A stretch of DNA of 64,000 nt from Branchipolynoe longqiensis (GCA_030323885.1 CM059186.1:172375351-172439350); one strand, 5' to 3'. Numbered from the stretch's first letter, positions 10,545 to 25,200 are shown. Notes: generated by a model not told the origin, from the sequence alone. Program-made: numbers and translations.

Positions 10545-11060
10545 TCTCTCGCTCCCTCACTCTCTCACTCTCTCACTCACTCACTCTCTCACTCCCTCAC
10601 TCCCTCACTCCCTCACTCTCTCACTCTCTCACTCTCTCACTCTCCCACTCTCTCCCAAGACTGACTAGAAAGTGTATTTTGATCCTGTCTCTCTCCCTCT
10701 CTCCCTCTCTCAGTCACTCACTCACTCACCCACTCACTCATTCACTCTCTCTTTCAAGACTTACTAGAAAGTATAAGTTGATCCTGTCTCTCTCCCTCTA
10801 TCTTTCTCTCACTCTCTCTCTCTCTTAAGACTGACTAGAAAGTATTTCTGTCTATCTCCCTTTCTCAGTCTTTCACTCTCTCACTCTCTCACTCTCCCAT
10901 TCTCCCTCAAGACTGACTAGAAAGTATATGTTGACCCTGTCTCTCTCTCCCTCTCTCACACCCTCCCTCTCTCTCTCCCCATCTCTCTCTCCCTCAAGAC
11001 TGCCTAGAAAGTATAAGTTGACCCTGTCTCTTCCTCCCTCTCTCACCCCCCCCCCCTCCC
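10545..11060. repeat. CT-rich minisatellite with AAGACTGACTAGAAAGTAT motif
   Basis: Six irregular units each contain GACTGACTAGAAAGTAT plus CCTGTCTCTC (starting near 10,512, 10,660, 10,751, 10,838, 10,908 and 10,998), separated by variable (CTCTCACT)n. The period is not constant (about 70-150 bp). Confidence 0.8.
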
Positions 11061-11062
11061 TC

Positions 11063-11222
11063 TCTCAGAATCAGGATAATGTGACTGAGTGGGAAACAGA
11101 GTCACGGTGCAGGCACTCCCAGTTACTATTACGATATAATATATTGCCATGAGTGTGTGCTATTAAGCACCCGTCCTTATAAGACCTGAGATGTTGCCTG
11201 GGCGTAAAACCCAATTAATCAT
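11063..11222 (+). mobile_element. SINE-B 3' half
   Basis: Begins at ATCAGGATAATGTGACTGAG with no tRNA-like head, directly after the CT-rich repeat, and ends at GAGATGTTGCCTGGGCGTAA. The break point matches that of the copy at 55,608. Confidence 0.8.
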
Positions 11223-11279
11223 TGAATCAATCAATATATGAATATACAAACGGTTATGGATGTCAAGCAGGGCTTATAT

Positions 11280-11640
11280 CTGCGGCCTGTATACTATCAG
11301 TGTAATATATATATATATATATATAATATAGTAACTCTAATATATATTATCGATATGTGCTATATAATATGTATGCACAGGTTCGCTAACAATACCATGT
11401 AAATAATATATATATATATAATAATATAGTATATAGCATAGAACATCTAATATATATTTTATATAATGTGCATGTATTATAATATATATTATGTAATATA
11501 TATTACACATTTAGTATATGTAATATATAATATTTATTATTCATTATATATAATAAATATATAATATATACTATGTATATTATCTATAGCATATATTACA
11601 CATTTATATACCCATACTACATAACATATTAACAATGAAC
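11280..11640. other. AT-rich interval with (TA)n/TAATATAT words
   Basis: More than 85% A+T with several short (TA)n runs. No gene seen. Confidence 0.7.
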
Positions 11641-11694
11641 ATACATTGCCATGGCTGAGTGAAGTAACGACACTCACGTTTAGTTCCAACAACC

Positions 11695-11712
11695 ACCGCA
11701 GGTGGCGCCACT
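11695..11712. promoter_or_regulatory. CTCF-like core motif
   Basis: CCGCAGGTGGCGCCACTG, the best match among the GGTGGCGCCAC set to a CCGC-AGGTGGC CTCF core. Motif evidence only. Confidence 0.3.
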
Positions 11713-11989
11713 GACTGTATCACTTCACAGTAAATAGCGGGCCCGCAAAAGAGAATAATCCAAATAATGGAAAATAATAGCTATAATGTCACATTATTGG
11801 CAAGATCGCATAATTCGCATACTTCATTAGCCTAATTCATTTTTTCAGCAAACTACCGAGCTCTCCCCGAACCTGGCCGTGTGCGGCCGTGCGCGGCCCT
11901 CCAAAGCCGGCCTGAAGGCGATGCGGGGCCGGGGCAGTGTTTGACGTCTCCGGGCCGTCCCCGCCTCCGATTCCGACCACGTCCCCGCT

Positions 11990-12832
11990 CCGCGTGTCCC
12001 AACCCCCGTCCCCGCCCCGCCCCGCTCCGCTCCGCTCCGTCCCGCCCCGCCCCGCCCCGCCCCGCCCCGCCCCGCCCCGCCCACCCCGCCCCGCCCCGCC
12101 CCGCCCCGCCCCGCCCCGCCCGCCCCGTCCCGCCCCCGCCCGCCCCCCCGCCCCGCCCCGCCCCGCCCCGCCCCGCCCCGCCCCGCCCGTCCCCCGCCCC
12201 GACACGCCACATGCCACACAGCCCGCCCTGCCCCGCCCCGCCCCGCCCAGCCCCGCCCCGCCCCGCCCCGCCCCGCCCCGCCCGCCCCGCCCCGCCCGCC
12301 CCGCCCCCGCCCCGCCCAGCCCCGCCCCGCCCCGCCCCGCCCGCCCCGCCCCGCCCCGCCCGCCCCGCCCGCCCCGCCCCGCCCCCAGCCCGCCCCGCCC
12401 GCCCCGCCCCGCCCCCGCCCCGCCCAGCCCCGCCCCGCCCCGCCCAGCCCCGCCCCGCCCCGCCCCGCCCGCCCCGCCCCACCCCGCCCCGCCCCGCCCC
12501 GCCCAGCCCCGCCCGCCCGCCCCCCCGCCCCGCCCAGCCCGTCCCGCCCGCCCTGCCCCCCCCGCCCGCCGTCCACCGCCGGCTCCCGTCCCCGCCCCGT
12601 CCCCTCCCTGTCCCCGTCCCCATCCCCGCCCCGTCCCCTCCCGCACTGTCCTCGCCCTGTCCCCGTCCCGTCCCGTCCCCGCCCGTCCCCGTTCCCCACG
12701 TCCCCCCTGTCCCCGCCCCGTCCCGCCCCCGTCCCAATCCCGTCCCGTCCCCGTCCCAGTCCCACCCCGTCCCCGTCCCCACACCGTCCCCACCCCTTCC
12801 CCGCCCCCGCCCCGTCCCCGTCCCGTTTCTTA
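11990..12832. repeat. CCCCG pentanucleotide block and CCCGTCCC continuation
   Basis: From about 12,007 to 12,560 the sequence is (CCCCG)n with occasional CCCGC, CCCCA and CCAG variants. From 12,560 to 12,832 it shifts to CCCCGTCCCGTCC. The minus strand is a dense set of G4/G5 runs, so quadruplex formation is plausible. Long Pro/Ala/Arg or Gly/Ala/Arg ORFs across it are artefacts. Confidence 0.9.
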
Positions 12833-13054
12833 GCTCAAACTGTTTAACTATGTCTAGTTTTGTCTTAGATATATTCATCAGATCATTATATTGCATGTGT
12901 GCATACATGTTTATGCCAAATTGTTATGTATTTCTATTCATTTTGAATCAAATCAAATTTTGCCCTACGCGTATCGGCAAACTCAATGGCCAGATGCATT
13001 TGCTTTGCTGCCAACGCCGTTTTCAGCGCATGCGCAGTCGGAACAGTGATCTCG

Positions 13055-13255
13055 TCTATTTACTAGAACCTGTTCCCACGGAAAGCTATGAAGTCACAGT
13101 TTTTACAGGCATGCACGCATTAAATTTGCATGTTTACACTTAAAAAATCGTCCTCGTTAGTCATTCTAAATCAACGTTACTTCAAATTAATCTAAGGTGG
13201 ATTATATCGATCAAAATGATATATTTATCTCAGAAAATGACAGAAACTCACAACT
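13055..13255 (+). mobile_element. S-MITE, right part, abutting the satellite
   Basis: Aligns with 49,140-49,355: both contain TTAGTCATTYTAAATCAA, a GATTATANCGATCAA word, ATATATTTA and a GACAGAAACTC-like word just before the terminal repeat. It runs straight into the first satellite unit, so the satellite begins inside the element's terminal inverted repeat. NRF1-like GCGCATGCGC lies just outside at 13,026. Confidence 0.75.
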
Positions 13256-16200
13256 GTTGGATTATGCAGCTTTAAAGCACCATAGTCCAATGAGAACAGT
13301 GTTGGATTATGCAGCTTTAAGGCTCCATAGTCCAATGAGAACACTGTTGGATTATGCAGCTTTAAAGCACCATAGTCCAATGAGGACACTGTTGGATTAT
13401 GCAGCTTTAAAGCACCATAGTCCAATGAGGACACTGTTGGATTATGCAGCTTTAAAGCACCATAGTCCAATGAGAACACTGTTGGATTATGCAGCTTTAA
13501 GGCTCCATAGTCCAATGAGAACACTGTTGGATTATGCAGCTTTAAAGCACCATAGTCCAATGAGAACACTGTTGGATTATGCAGCTTTAAAGCACCATAG
13601 TCCAATGAGAACACTGTTGGATTATGCAGCTTTAAAGCACCATAGTCCAATGAGAACACTGTTGGATTATGCAGCTTTAAAGCACCATAGTCCAATGAGA
13701 ACACTGTTGGATTATGCAGCTTTAAAGCACCATAGTCCAATGAGAACACTGTTGGATTATGCAGCTTTAAAGCACCATAGTCCAATGAGAACACTGTTGG
13801 ATTATGCAGCTTTAAAGCACCATAGTCCAATGAGAACACTGTTGGATTATGCAGCTTTAAAGCACCATAGTCCAATGAGAACACTGTTGGATTATGCAGC
13901 TTTAAAGCACCATAGTCCAATGAGGAACACTGTTGGATTATGCAGCTTTAAAGCACCATAGTCCAATGAGAACACTGTTGGATTATGCAGCTTTAAGGCT
14001 CCATAGTCCAATGAGAACACTGTTGGATTATGCAGCTTTAAAGCTCCATAGTCCAATGAGAACACTGTTGGATTATGCAGCTTTAAAGCACCATAGTCCA
14101 ATGAGAACACTGTTGGATTATGCAGCTTTAAAGCACCATAGTCCAATGAGAACACTGTTGGATTATGCAGCTTTAAGGCTCCATAGTCCAATGAGAACAC
14201 TGTTGGATTATGCAGCTTTAAAGCACCATAGTCCAATGAGAACACTGTTGGATTATGCAGCTTTAAAGCACCATAGTCCAATGAGAACACTGTTGGATTA
14301 TGCAGCTTTAAGGCTCCATAGTCCAATGAGAACACTGTTGGATTATGCAGCTTTAAAGCACCATAGTCCAATGAGAACACTGTTGGATTATGCAGCTTTA
14401 AAGCACCATAGTCCAATGAGAACACTGTTGGATTATGCAGCTTTAAAGCACCATAGTCCAATGAGAACACTGTTGGATTATGCAGCTTTAAGGCTCCATA
14501 GTCCAATGAGAACACTGTTGGATTATGCAGCTTTAAAGCACCATAGTCCAATGAGAACACTGTTGGATTATGCAGCTTTAAAGCACCATAGTCCAATGAG
14601 AACACTGTTGGATTATGCAGCTTTAAAGCACCATAGTCCAATGAGAACACTGTTGGATTATGCAGCTTTAAAGCACCATAGTCCAATGAGGACACTGTTG
14701 GATTATGCAGCTTTAAAGCACCATAGTCCAATGAGAACACTGTTGGATTATGCAGCTTTAAAGCACCATAGTCCAATGAGAACACTGTTGGATTATGCAG
14801 CTTTAAAGCACCATAGTCCAATGAGAACACTGTTGGATTATGCAGCTTTAAAGCACCATAGTCCAATGAGAACACTGTTGGATTATGCAGCTTTAAAGCA
14901 CCATAGTCCAATGAGAACACTGTTGGATTATGCAGCTTTAAAGCACCATAGTCCAATGAGAACACTGTTGGATTATGCAGCTTTAAAGCACCATAGTCCA
15001 ATGAGGACACTGTTGGATTATGCAGCTTTAAAGCACCATAGTCCAATGAGGACACTGTTGGATTATGCAGCTTTAAAGCACCATAGTCCAATGAGAACAC
15101 TGTTGGATTATGCAGCTTTAAAGCACCATAGTCCAATGAGGACACTGTTGGATTATGCAGCTTTAAAGCACCATAGTCCAATGAGAACACTGTTGGATTA
15201 TGCAGCTTTAAAGCACCATAGTCCAATGAGGACACTGTTGGATTATGCAGCTTTAAAGCACCATAGTCCAATGAGGACACTGTTGGATTATGCAGCTTTA
15301 AAGCACCATAGTCCAATGAGGACACTGTTGGATTATGCAGCTTTAAAGCACCATAGTCCAATGAGAACACTGTTGGATTATGCAGCTTTAAAGCACCATA
15401 GTCCAATGAGGACACTGTTGGATTATGCAGCTTTAAAGCACCATAGTCCAATGAGGACACTGTTGGATTATGCAGCTTTAAGGCTCCATAGTCCAATGAG
15501 AACACTGTTGGATTATGCAGCTTTAAAGCACCATAGTCCAATGAGGAACACTGTTGGATTATGCAGCTTTAAAGCACCATAGTCCAATGAGAACACTGTT
15601 GGATTATGCAGCTTTAAAGCACCATAGTCCAATGAGGACACTGTTGGATTATGCAGCTTTAAAGCACCATAGTCCAATGAGAACACTGTTGGATTATGCA
15701 GCTTTAAAGCACCATAGTCCAATGAGAACACTGTTGGATTATGCAGCTTTAAAGCACCATAGTCCAATGAGGACACTGTTGGATTATGCAGCTTTAAAGC
15801 ACCATAGTCCAATGAGGAACACTGTTGGATTATGCAGCTTTAAAGCACCATAGTCCAATGAGGACACTGTTGGATTATGCAGCTTTAAAGCACCATAGTC
15901 CAATGAGAACACTGTTGGATTATGCAGCTTTAAAGCACCATAGTCCAATGAGAACACTGTTGGATTATGCAGCTTTAAAGCACCATAGTCCAATGAGGAC
16001 ACTGTTGGATTATGCAGCTTTAAAGCTCCATAGTCCAATGAGAACACTGTTGGATTATGCAGCTTTAAAGCACCATAGTCCAATGAGAACACTGTTGGAT
16101 TATGCAGCTTTAAAGCACCATAGTCCAATGAGAACACTGTTGGATTATGCAGCTTTAAGGCTCCATAGTCCAATGAGAACACTGTTGGATTATGCAGCTT

Positions 16201-19200
16201 TAAAGCACCATAGTCCAATGAGAACACTGTTGGATTATGCAGCTTTAAAGCTCCATAGTCCAATGAGGACACTGTTGGATTATGCAGCTTTAAGGCTCCA
16301 TAGTCCAATGAGAACACTGTTGGATTATGCAGCTTTAAAGCACCATAGTCCAATGAGAACACTGTTGGATTATGCAGCTTTAAGGCACCATAGTCCAATG
16401 AGAACACTGTTGGATTATGCAGCTTTAAAGCACCATAGTCCAATGAGAACACTGTTGGATTATGCAGCTTTAAAGCACCATAGTCCAATGAGAACACTGT
16501 TGGATTATGCAGCTTTAAAGCACCATAGTCCAATGAGAACACTGTTGGATTATGCAGCTTTAAAGCACCATAGTCCAATGAGAACACTGTTGGATTATGC
16601 AGCTTTAAAGCACCATAGTCCAATGAGAACACTGTTGGATTATGCAGCTTTAAAGCTCCATAGTCCAATGAGAACACTGTTGGATTATGCAGCTTTAAAG
16701 CACCATAGTCCAATGAGAACACTGTTGGATTATGCAGCTTTAAAGCACCATAGTCCAATGAGGACACTGTTGGATTATGCAGCTTTAAAGCACCATAGTC
16801 CAATGAGGACACTGTTGGATTATGCAGCTTTAAAGGCATCCATAGTCCAATGAGGACACTGTTGGATTATGCAGCTTTAAAGCACCATAGTCCGATGAGA
16901 ACACTGTTGGATTATGCAGCTTTAGAGCACCATAGTCCAATGAGAACACTGTTGGATTATGCAGCTTTAAAGCACCATAGTCCAATGAGAACACTGTTGG
17001 ATTATGCAGCTTTAAAGCACCATAGTCCAATGAGAACACTGTTGGATTATGCAGCTTTAAAGCACCATAGTCCAATGAGGACACTGTTGGATTATGCAGC
17101 TTTAAAGCACCATAGTCCAATGAGGACACTGTTGGATTATGCAGCTTTAAAGCACCATAGTCCAATGAGGACACTGTTGGATTATGCAGCTTTAAAGCAC
17201 CATAGTCCAATGAGAACACTGTTGGATTATGCAGCTTTAAAGCTCCATAGTCCAATGAGAACACTGTTGGATTATGCAGCTTTAAAGCACCATAGTCCAA
17301 TGAGGACACTGTTGGATTATGCAGCTTTAAAGCACCATAGTCCAATGAGAACACTGTTGGATTATGCAGCTTTAAAGCTCCATAGTCCAATGAGAACACT
17401 GTTGGATTATGCAGCTTTAAAGCACCATAGTCCAATGAGAACACTGTTGGATTATGCAGCTTTAAAGCACCATAGTCCAATGAGAACACTGTTGGATTAT
17501 GCAGCTTTAAAGCACCATAGTCCAATGAGGACACTGTTGGATTATGCAGCTTTAAAGCACCATAGTCCAATGAGAACACTGTTGGATTATGCAGCTTTAA
17601 AGCACCATAGTCCAATGAGGACACTGTTGGATTATGCAGCTTTAAAGCACCATAGTCCAATGAGGACACTGTTGGATTATGCAGCTTTAAAGCTCCATAG
17701 TCCAATGAGGACACTGTTGGATTATGCAGCTTTAAGGCTCCATAGTCCAATGAGGACACTGTTGGATTATGCAGCTTTAAAGCACCATAGTCCAATGAGA
17801 ACACTGTTGGATTATGCAGCTTTAAAGCACCATAGTCCAATGAGGACACTGTTGGATTATGCAGCTTTAAAGCACCATAGTCCAATGAGGACACTGTTGG
17901 ATTATGCAGCTTTAAAGCACCATAGTCCAATGAGAACACTGTTGGATTATGCAGCTTTAAAGCACCATAGTCCAATGAGAACACTGTTGGATTATGCAGC
18001 TTTAAAGCACCATAGTCCAATGAGAACACTGTTGGATTATGCAGCTTTAAAGCACCATAGTCCAATGAGGACACTGTTGGATTATGCAGCTTTAAAGCAC
18101 CATAGTCCAATGAGAACACTGTTGGATTATGCAGCTTTAAAGCTCCATAGTCCAATGAGGACACTGTTGGATTATGCAGCTTTAAAGCACCATAGTCCAA
18201 TGAGAACACTGTTGGATTATGCAGCTTTAAAGCACCATAGTCCAATGAGGACACTGTTGGATTATGCAGCTTTAAAGCACCATAGTCCAATGAGAACACT
18301 GTTGGATTATGCAGCTTTAAAGCACCATAGTCCAATGAGAACACTGTTGGATTATGCAGCTTTAAGGCTCCATAGTCCAATGAGAACACTGTTGGATTAT
18401 GCAGCTTTAAAGCACCATAGTCCAATGAGAACACTGTTGGATTATGCAGCTTTAAAGCACCATAGTCCAATGAGAACACTGTTGGATTATGCAGCTTTAA
18501 AGCACCATAGTCCAATGAGAACACTGTTGGATTATGCAGCTTTAAAGCACCATAGTCCAATGAGGACACTGTTGGATTATGCAGCTTTAAAGCACCATAG
18601 TCCAATGAGAACACTGTTGGATTATGCAGCTTTAAAGCTCCATAGTCCAATGAGAACACTGTTGGATTATGCAGCTTTAAAGCACCATAGTCCAATGAGG
18701 ACACTGTTGGATTATGCAGCTTTAAAGCACCATAGTCCAATGAGAACACTGTTGGATTATGCAGCTTTAAAGCACCATAGTCCAATGAGAACACTGTTGG
18801 ATTATGCAGCTTTAAAGCACCATAGTCCAATGAGAACACTGTTGGATTATGCAGCTTTAAAGCACCATAGTCCAATGAGAACACTGTTGGATTATGCAGC
18901 TTTAAAGCACCATAGTCCAATGAGAACACTGTTGGATTATGCAGCTTTAAAGCACCATAGTCCAATGAGAACACTGTTGGATTATGCAGCTTTAAAGCAC
19001 CATAGTCCAATGAGAACACTGTTGGATTATGCAGCTTTAAAGCTCCATAGTCCAATGAGAACACTGTTGGATTATGCAGCTTTAAAGCACCATAGTCCAA
19101 TGAGAACACTGTTGGATTATGCAGCTTTAAAGCACCATAGTCCAATGAGAACACTGTTGGATTATGCAGCTTTAAGGCTCCATAGTCCAATGAGAACACT

Positions 19201-22200
19201 GTTGGATTATGCAGCTTTAAAGCACCATAGTCCAATGAGAACACTGTTGGATTATGCAGCTTTAAGGCACCATAGTCCAATGAGAACACTGTTGGATTAT
19301 GCAGCTTTAAAGCACCATAGTCCAATGAGAACACTGTTGGATTATGCAGCTTTAAAGCACCATAGTCCAATGAGAACACTGTTGGATTATGCAGCTTTAA
19401 AGCACCATAGTCCAATGAGAACACTGTTGGATTATGCAGCTTTAAAGCACCATAGTCCAATGAGAACACTGTTGGATTATGCAGCTTTAAAGCACCATAG
19501 TCCAATGAGAACACTGTTGGATTATGCAGCTTTAAAGCACCATAGTCCAATGAGAACACTGTTGGATTATGCAGCTTTAAAGCACCATAGTCCAATGAGG
19601 ACACTGTTGGATTATGCAGCTTTAAAGCACCATAGTCCAATGAGAACACTGTTGGATTATGCAGCTTTAAAGCACCATAGTCCAATGAGGACACTGTTGG
19701 ATTATGCAGCTTTAAGGCTCCATAGTCCAATGAGAACACTGTTGGATTATGCAGCTTTAAAGCACCATAGTCCAATGAGGACACTGTTGGATTATGCAGC
19801 TTTAAGGCACCATAGTCCAATGAGAACACTGTTGGATTATGCAGCTTTAAAGCACCATAGTCCAATGAGAACACTGTTGGATTATGCAGCTTTAAAGCTC
19901 CATAGTCCAATGAGAACACTGTTGGATTATGCAGCTTTAAGGCACCATAGTCCAATGAGAACACTGTTGGATTATGCAGCTTTAAAGCACCATAGTCCAA
20001 TGAGAACACTGTTGGATTATGCAGCTTTAAAGCACCATAGTCCAATGAGAACACTGTTGGATTATGCAGCTTTAAAGCACCATAGTCCAATGAGAACACT
20101 GTTGGATTATGCAGCTTTAAAGCACCATAGTCCAATGAGAACACTGTTGGATTATGCAGCTTTAAAGCACCATAGTCCAATGAGAACACTGTTGGATTAT
20201 GCAGCTTTAAAGCTCCATAGTCCAATGAGAACACTGTTGGATTATGCAGCTTTAAAGCACCATAGTCCAATGAGAACACTGTTGGATTATGCAGCTTTAA
20301 AGCACCATAGTCCAATGAGAACACTGTTGGATTATGCAGCTTTAAAGCACCATAGTCCAATGAGAACACTGTTGGATTATGCAGCTTTAAAGCACCATAG
20401 TCCAATGAGAACACTGTTGGATTATGCAGCTTTAAAGCACCATAGTCCAATGAGAACACTGTTGGATTATGCAGCTTTAAAGCACCATAGTCCAATGAGG
20501 ACACTGTTGGATTATGCAGCTTTAAAGCTCCATAGTCCAATGAGGACACTGTTGGATTATGCAGCTTTAAAGCACCATAGTCCAATGAGAACACTGTTGG
20601 ATTATGCAGCTTTAAAGCACCATAGTCCAATGAGAACACTGTTGGATTATGCAGCTTTAAGGCTCCATAGTCCAATGAGAACACTGTTGGATTATGCAGC
20701 TTTAAAGCACCATAGTCCAATGAGAACACTGTTGGATTATGCAGCTTTAAAGCACCATAGTCCAATGAGGACACTGTTGGATTATGCAGCTTTAAGGCTC
20801 CATAGTCCAATGAGAACACTGTTGGATTATGCAGCTTTAAAGCACCATAGTCCAATGAGAACACTGTTGGATTATGCAGCTTTAAAGCACCATAGTCCAA
20901 TGAGGACACTGTTGGATTATGCAGCTTTAAAGCTCCATAGTCCAATGAGAACACTGTTGGATTATGCAGCTTTAAAGCTCCATAGTCCAATGAGGACACT
21001 GTTGGATTATGCAGCTTTAAAGCTCCATAGTCCAATGAGAACACTGTTGGATTATGCAGCTTTAAGGCTCCATAGTCCAATGAGAACACTGTTGGATTAT
21101 GCAGCTTTAAAGCACCATAGTCCAATGAGAACACTGTTGGATTATGCAGCTTTAAAGCACCATAGTCCAATGAGGACACTGTTGGATTATGCAGCTTTAA
21201 AGCACCATAGTCCAATGAGAACACTGTTGGATTATGCAGCTTTAAAGCACCATAGTCCAATGAGAACACTGTTGGATTATGCAGCTTTAAAGCACCATAG
21301 TCCAATGAGAACACTGTTGGATTATGCAGCTTTAAAGCACCATAGTCCAATGAGAACACTGTTGGATTATGCAGCTTTAAAGCACCATAGTCCAATGAGA
21401 ACACTGTTGGATTATGCAGCTTTAAAGCACCATAGTCCAATGAGAACACTGTTGGATTATGCAGCTTTAAAGCACCATAGTCCAATGAGAACACTGTTGG
21501 ATTATGCAGCTTTAAAGCACCATAGTCCAATGAGAACACTGTTGGATTATGCAGCTTTAAAGCACCATAGTCCAATGAGGACACTGTTGGATTATGCAGC
21601 TTTAAAGCACCATAGTCCAATGAGAACACTGTTGGATTATGCAGCTTTAAGGCACCATAGTCCAATGAGAACACTGTTGGATTATGCAGCTTTAAAGCAC
21701 CATAGTCCAATGAGAACACTGTTGGATTATGCAGCTTTAAAGCTCCATAGTCCAATGAGAACACTGTTGGATTATGCAGCTTTAAAGCACCATAGTCCAA
21801 TGAGAACACTGTTGGATTATGCAGCTTTAAGGCTCCATAGTCCAATGAGAACACTGTTGGATTATGCAGCTTTAAGGCACCATAGTCCAATGAGGAACAC
21901 TGTTGGATTATGCAGCTTTAAAGCACCATAGTCCAATGAGGACACTGTTGGATTATGCAGCTTTAAAGCACCATAGTCCAATGAGAACACTGTTGGATTA
22001 TGCAGCTTTAAGGCTCCATAGTCCAATGAGAACACTGTTGGATTATGCAGCTTTAAAGCACCATAGTCCAATGAGAACACTGTTGGATTATGCAGCTTTA
22101 AAGCACCATAGTCCAATGAGAACACTGTTGGATTATGCAGCTTTAAAGCACCATAGTCCAATGAGAACACTGTTGGATTATGCAGCTTTAAAGCACCATA

Positions 22201-25200
22201 GTCCAATGAGAACACTGTTGGATTATGCAGCTTTAAGGCTCCATAGTCCAATGAGGACACTGTTGGATTATGCAGCTTTAAAGCACCATAGTCCAATGAG
22301 GACACTGTTGGATTATGCAGCTTTAAAGCACCATAGTCCAATGAGAACACTGTTGGATTATGCAGCTTTAAGGCTCCATAGTCCAATGAGAACACTGTTG
22401 GATTATGCAGCTTTAAAGCACCATAGTCCAATGAGAACACTGTTGGATTATGCAGCTTTAAAGCACCATAGTCCAATGAGAACACTGTTGGATTATGCAG
22501 CTTTAAAGCACCATAGTCCAATGAGAACACTGTTGGATTATGCAGCTTTAAGGCTCCATAGTCCAATGAGAACACTGTTGGATTATGCAGCTTTAAAGCA
22601 CCATTGTCCAATGAGAACACTGTTGGATTATGCAGCTTTAAAGCACCATAGTCCAATGAGAACACTGTTGGATTATGCAGCTTTAAGGCACCATAGTCCA
22701 ATGAGGACACTGTTGGATTATGCAGCTTTAAGGCTCCATAGTCCAATGAGAACACTGTTGGATTATGCAGCTTTAAAGCTCCATAGTCCAATGAGGACAC
22801 TGTTGGATTATGCAGCTTTAAGGCTCCATAGTCCAATGAGGACACTGTTGGATTATGCAGCTTTAAAGCTCCATAGTCCAATGAGAACACTGTTGGATTA
22901 TGCAGCTTTAAGGCACCATAGTCCAATGAGAACACTGTTGGATTATGCAGCTTTAAAGCACCATAGTCCAATGAGAACACTGTTGGATTATGCAGCTTTA
23001 AAGCACCATAGTCCAATGAGAACACTGTTGGATTATGCAGCTTTAAAGCACCATAGTCCAATGAGAACACTGTTGGATTATGCAGCTTTAAAGCACCATA
23101 GTCCAATGAGAACACTGTTGGATTATGCAGCTTTAAAGCTCCATAGTCCAATGAGGACACTGTTGGATTATGCAGCTTTAAAGCTCCATAGTCCAATGAG
23201 AACACTGTTGGATTATGCAGCTTTAAAGCACCATAGTCCAATGAGAACACTGTTGGATTATGCAGCTTTAAGGCTCCATAGTCCAATGAGAACACTGTTG
23301 GATTATGCAGCTTTAAAGCACCATAGTCCAATGAGAACACTGTTGGATTATGCAGCTTTAAAGCACCATAGTCCAATGAGAACACTGTTGGATTATGCAG
23401 CTTTAAAGCACCATAGTCCAATGAGAACACTGTTGGATTATGCAGCTTTAAGGCTCCATAGTCCAATGAGAACACTGTTGGATTATGCAGCTTTAAAGCA
23501 CCATAGTCCAATGAGAACACTGTTGGATTATGCAGCTTTAAAGCACCATAGTCCAATGAGAACACTGTTGGATTATGCAGCTTTAAAGCACCATAGTCCA
23601 ATGAGAACACTGTTGGATTATGCAGCTTTAAAGCACCATAGTCCAATGAGAACACTGTTGGATTATGCAGCTTTAAAGCACCATAGTCCAATGAGAACAC
23701 TGTTGGATTATGCAGCTTTAAAGCACCATAGTCCAATGAGGACACTGTTGGATTATGCAGCTTTAAGGCTCCATAGTCCAATGAGAACACTGTTGGATTA
23801 TGCAGCTTTAAAGCTCCATAGTCCAATGAGAACACTGTTGGATTATGCAGCTTTAAAGCACCATAGTCCAATGAGAACACTGTTGGATTATGCAGCTTTA
23901 AAGCTCCATAGTCCAATGAGAACACTGTTGGATTATGCAGCTTTAAAGCACCATAGTCCAATGAGAACACTGTTGGATTATGCAGCTTTAAAGCACCATA
24001 GTCCAATGAGAACACTGTTGGATTATGCAGCTTTAAAGCACCATAGTCCAATGAGGACACTGTTGGATTATGCAGCTTTAAAGCACCATAGTCCAATGAG
24101 AACACTGTTGGATTATGCAGCTTTAAAGCACCATAGTCCAATGAGAACACTGTTGGATTATGCAGCTTTAAAGCACCATAGTCCAATGAGAACACTGTTG
24201 GATTATGCAGCTTTAAAGCACCATAGTCCAATGAGAACACTGTTGGATTATGCAGCTTTAAGGCTCCATAGTCCAATGAGAACACTGTTGGATTATGCAG
24301 CTTTAAAGCTCCATAGTCCAATGAGAACACTGTTGGATTATGCAGCTTTAAAGCACCATAGTCCAATGAGAACACTGTTGGATTATGCAGCTTTAAGGCT
24401 CCATAGTCCAATGAGAACACTGTTGGATTATGCAGCTTTAAGGCTCCATAGTCCAATGAGAACACTGTTGGATTATGCAGCTTTAAGGCTCCATAGTCCA
24501 ATGAGAACACTGTTGGATTATGCAGCTTTAAGGCTCCATAGTCCAATGAGAACACTGTTGGATTATGCAGCTTTAAAGCACCATAGTCCAATGAGAACAC
24601 TGTTGGATTATGCAGCTTTAAAGCACCATAGTCCAATGAGAACACTGTTGGATTATGCAGCTTTAAAGCTCCATAGTCCAATGAGAACACTGTTGGATTA
24701 TGCAGCTTTAAAGCACCATAGTCCAATGAGAACACTGTTGGATTATGCAGCTTTAAAGCACCATAGTCCAATGAGAACACTGTTGGATTATGCAGCTTTA
24801 AAGCACCATAGTCCAATGAGAACACTGTTGGATTATGCAGCTTTAAAGCACCATAGTCCAATGAGAACACTGTTGGATTATGCAGCTTTAAGGCACCATA
24901 GTCCAATGAGAACACTGTTGGATTATGCAGCTTTAAGGCTCCATAGTCCAATGAGAACACTGTTGGATTATGCAGCTTTAAGGCACCATAGTCCAATGAG
25001 AACACTGTTGGATTATGCAGCTTTAAAGCACCATAGTCCAATGAGAACACTGTTGGATTATGCAGCTTTAAAGCACCATAGTCCAATGAGAACACTGTTG
25101 GATTATGCAGCTTTAAAGCACCATAGTCCAATGAGAACACTGTTGGATTATGCAGCTTTAAGGCTCCATAGTCCAATGAGAACACTGTTGGATTATGCAG

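Noticed and set aside
11837..13143. 300-420 aa Pro/Ala/Arg or Gly/Ala/Arg proteins
   Set aside because: They are translations of a CCCCG pentamer. Five-base units run through all frames and no domain is visible.
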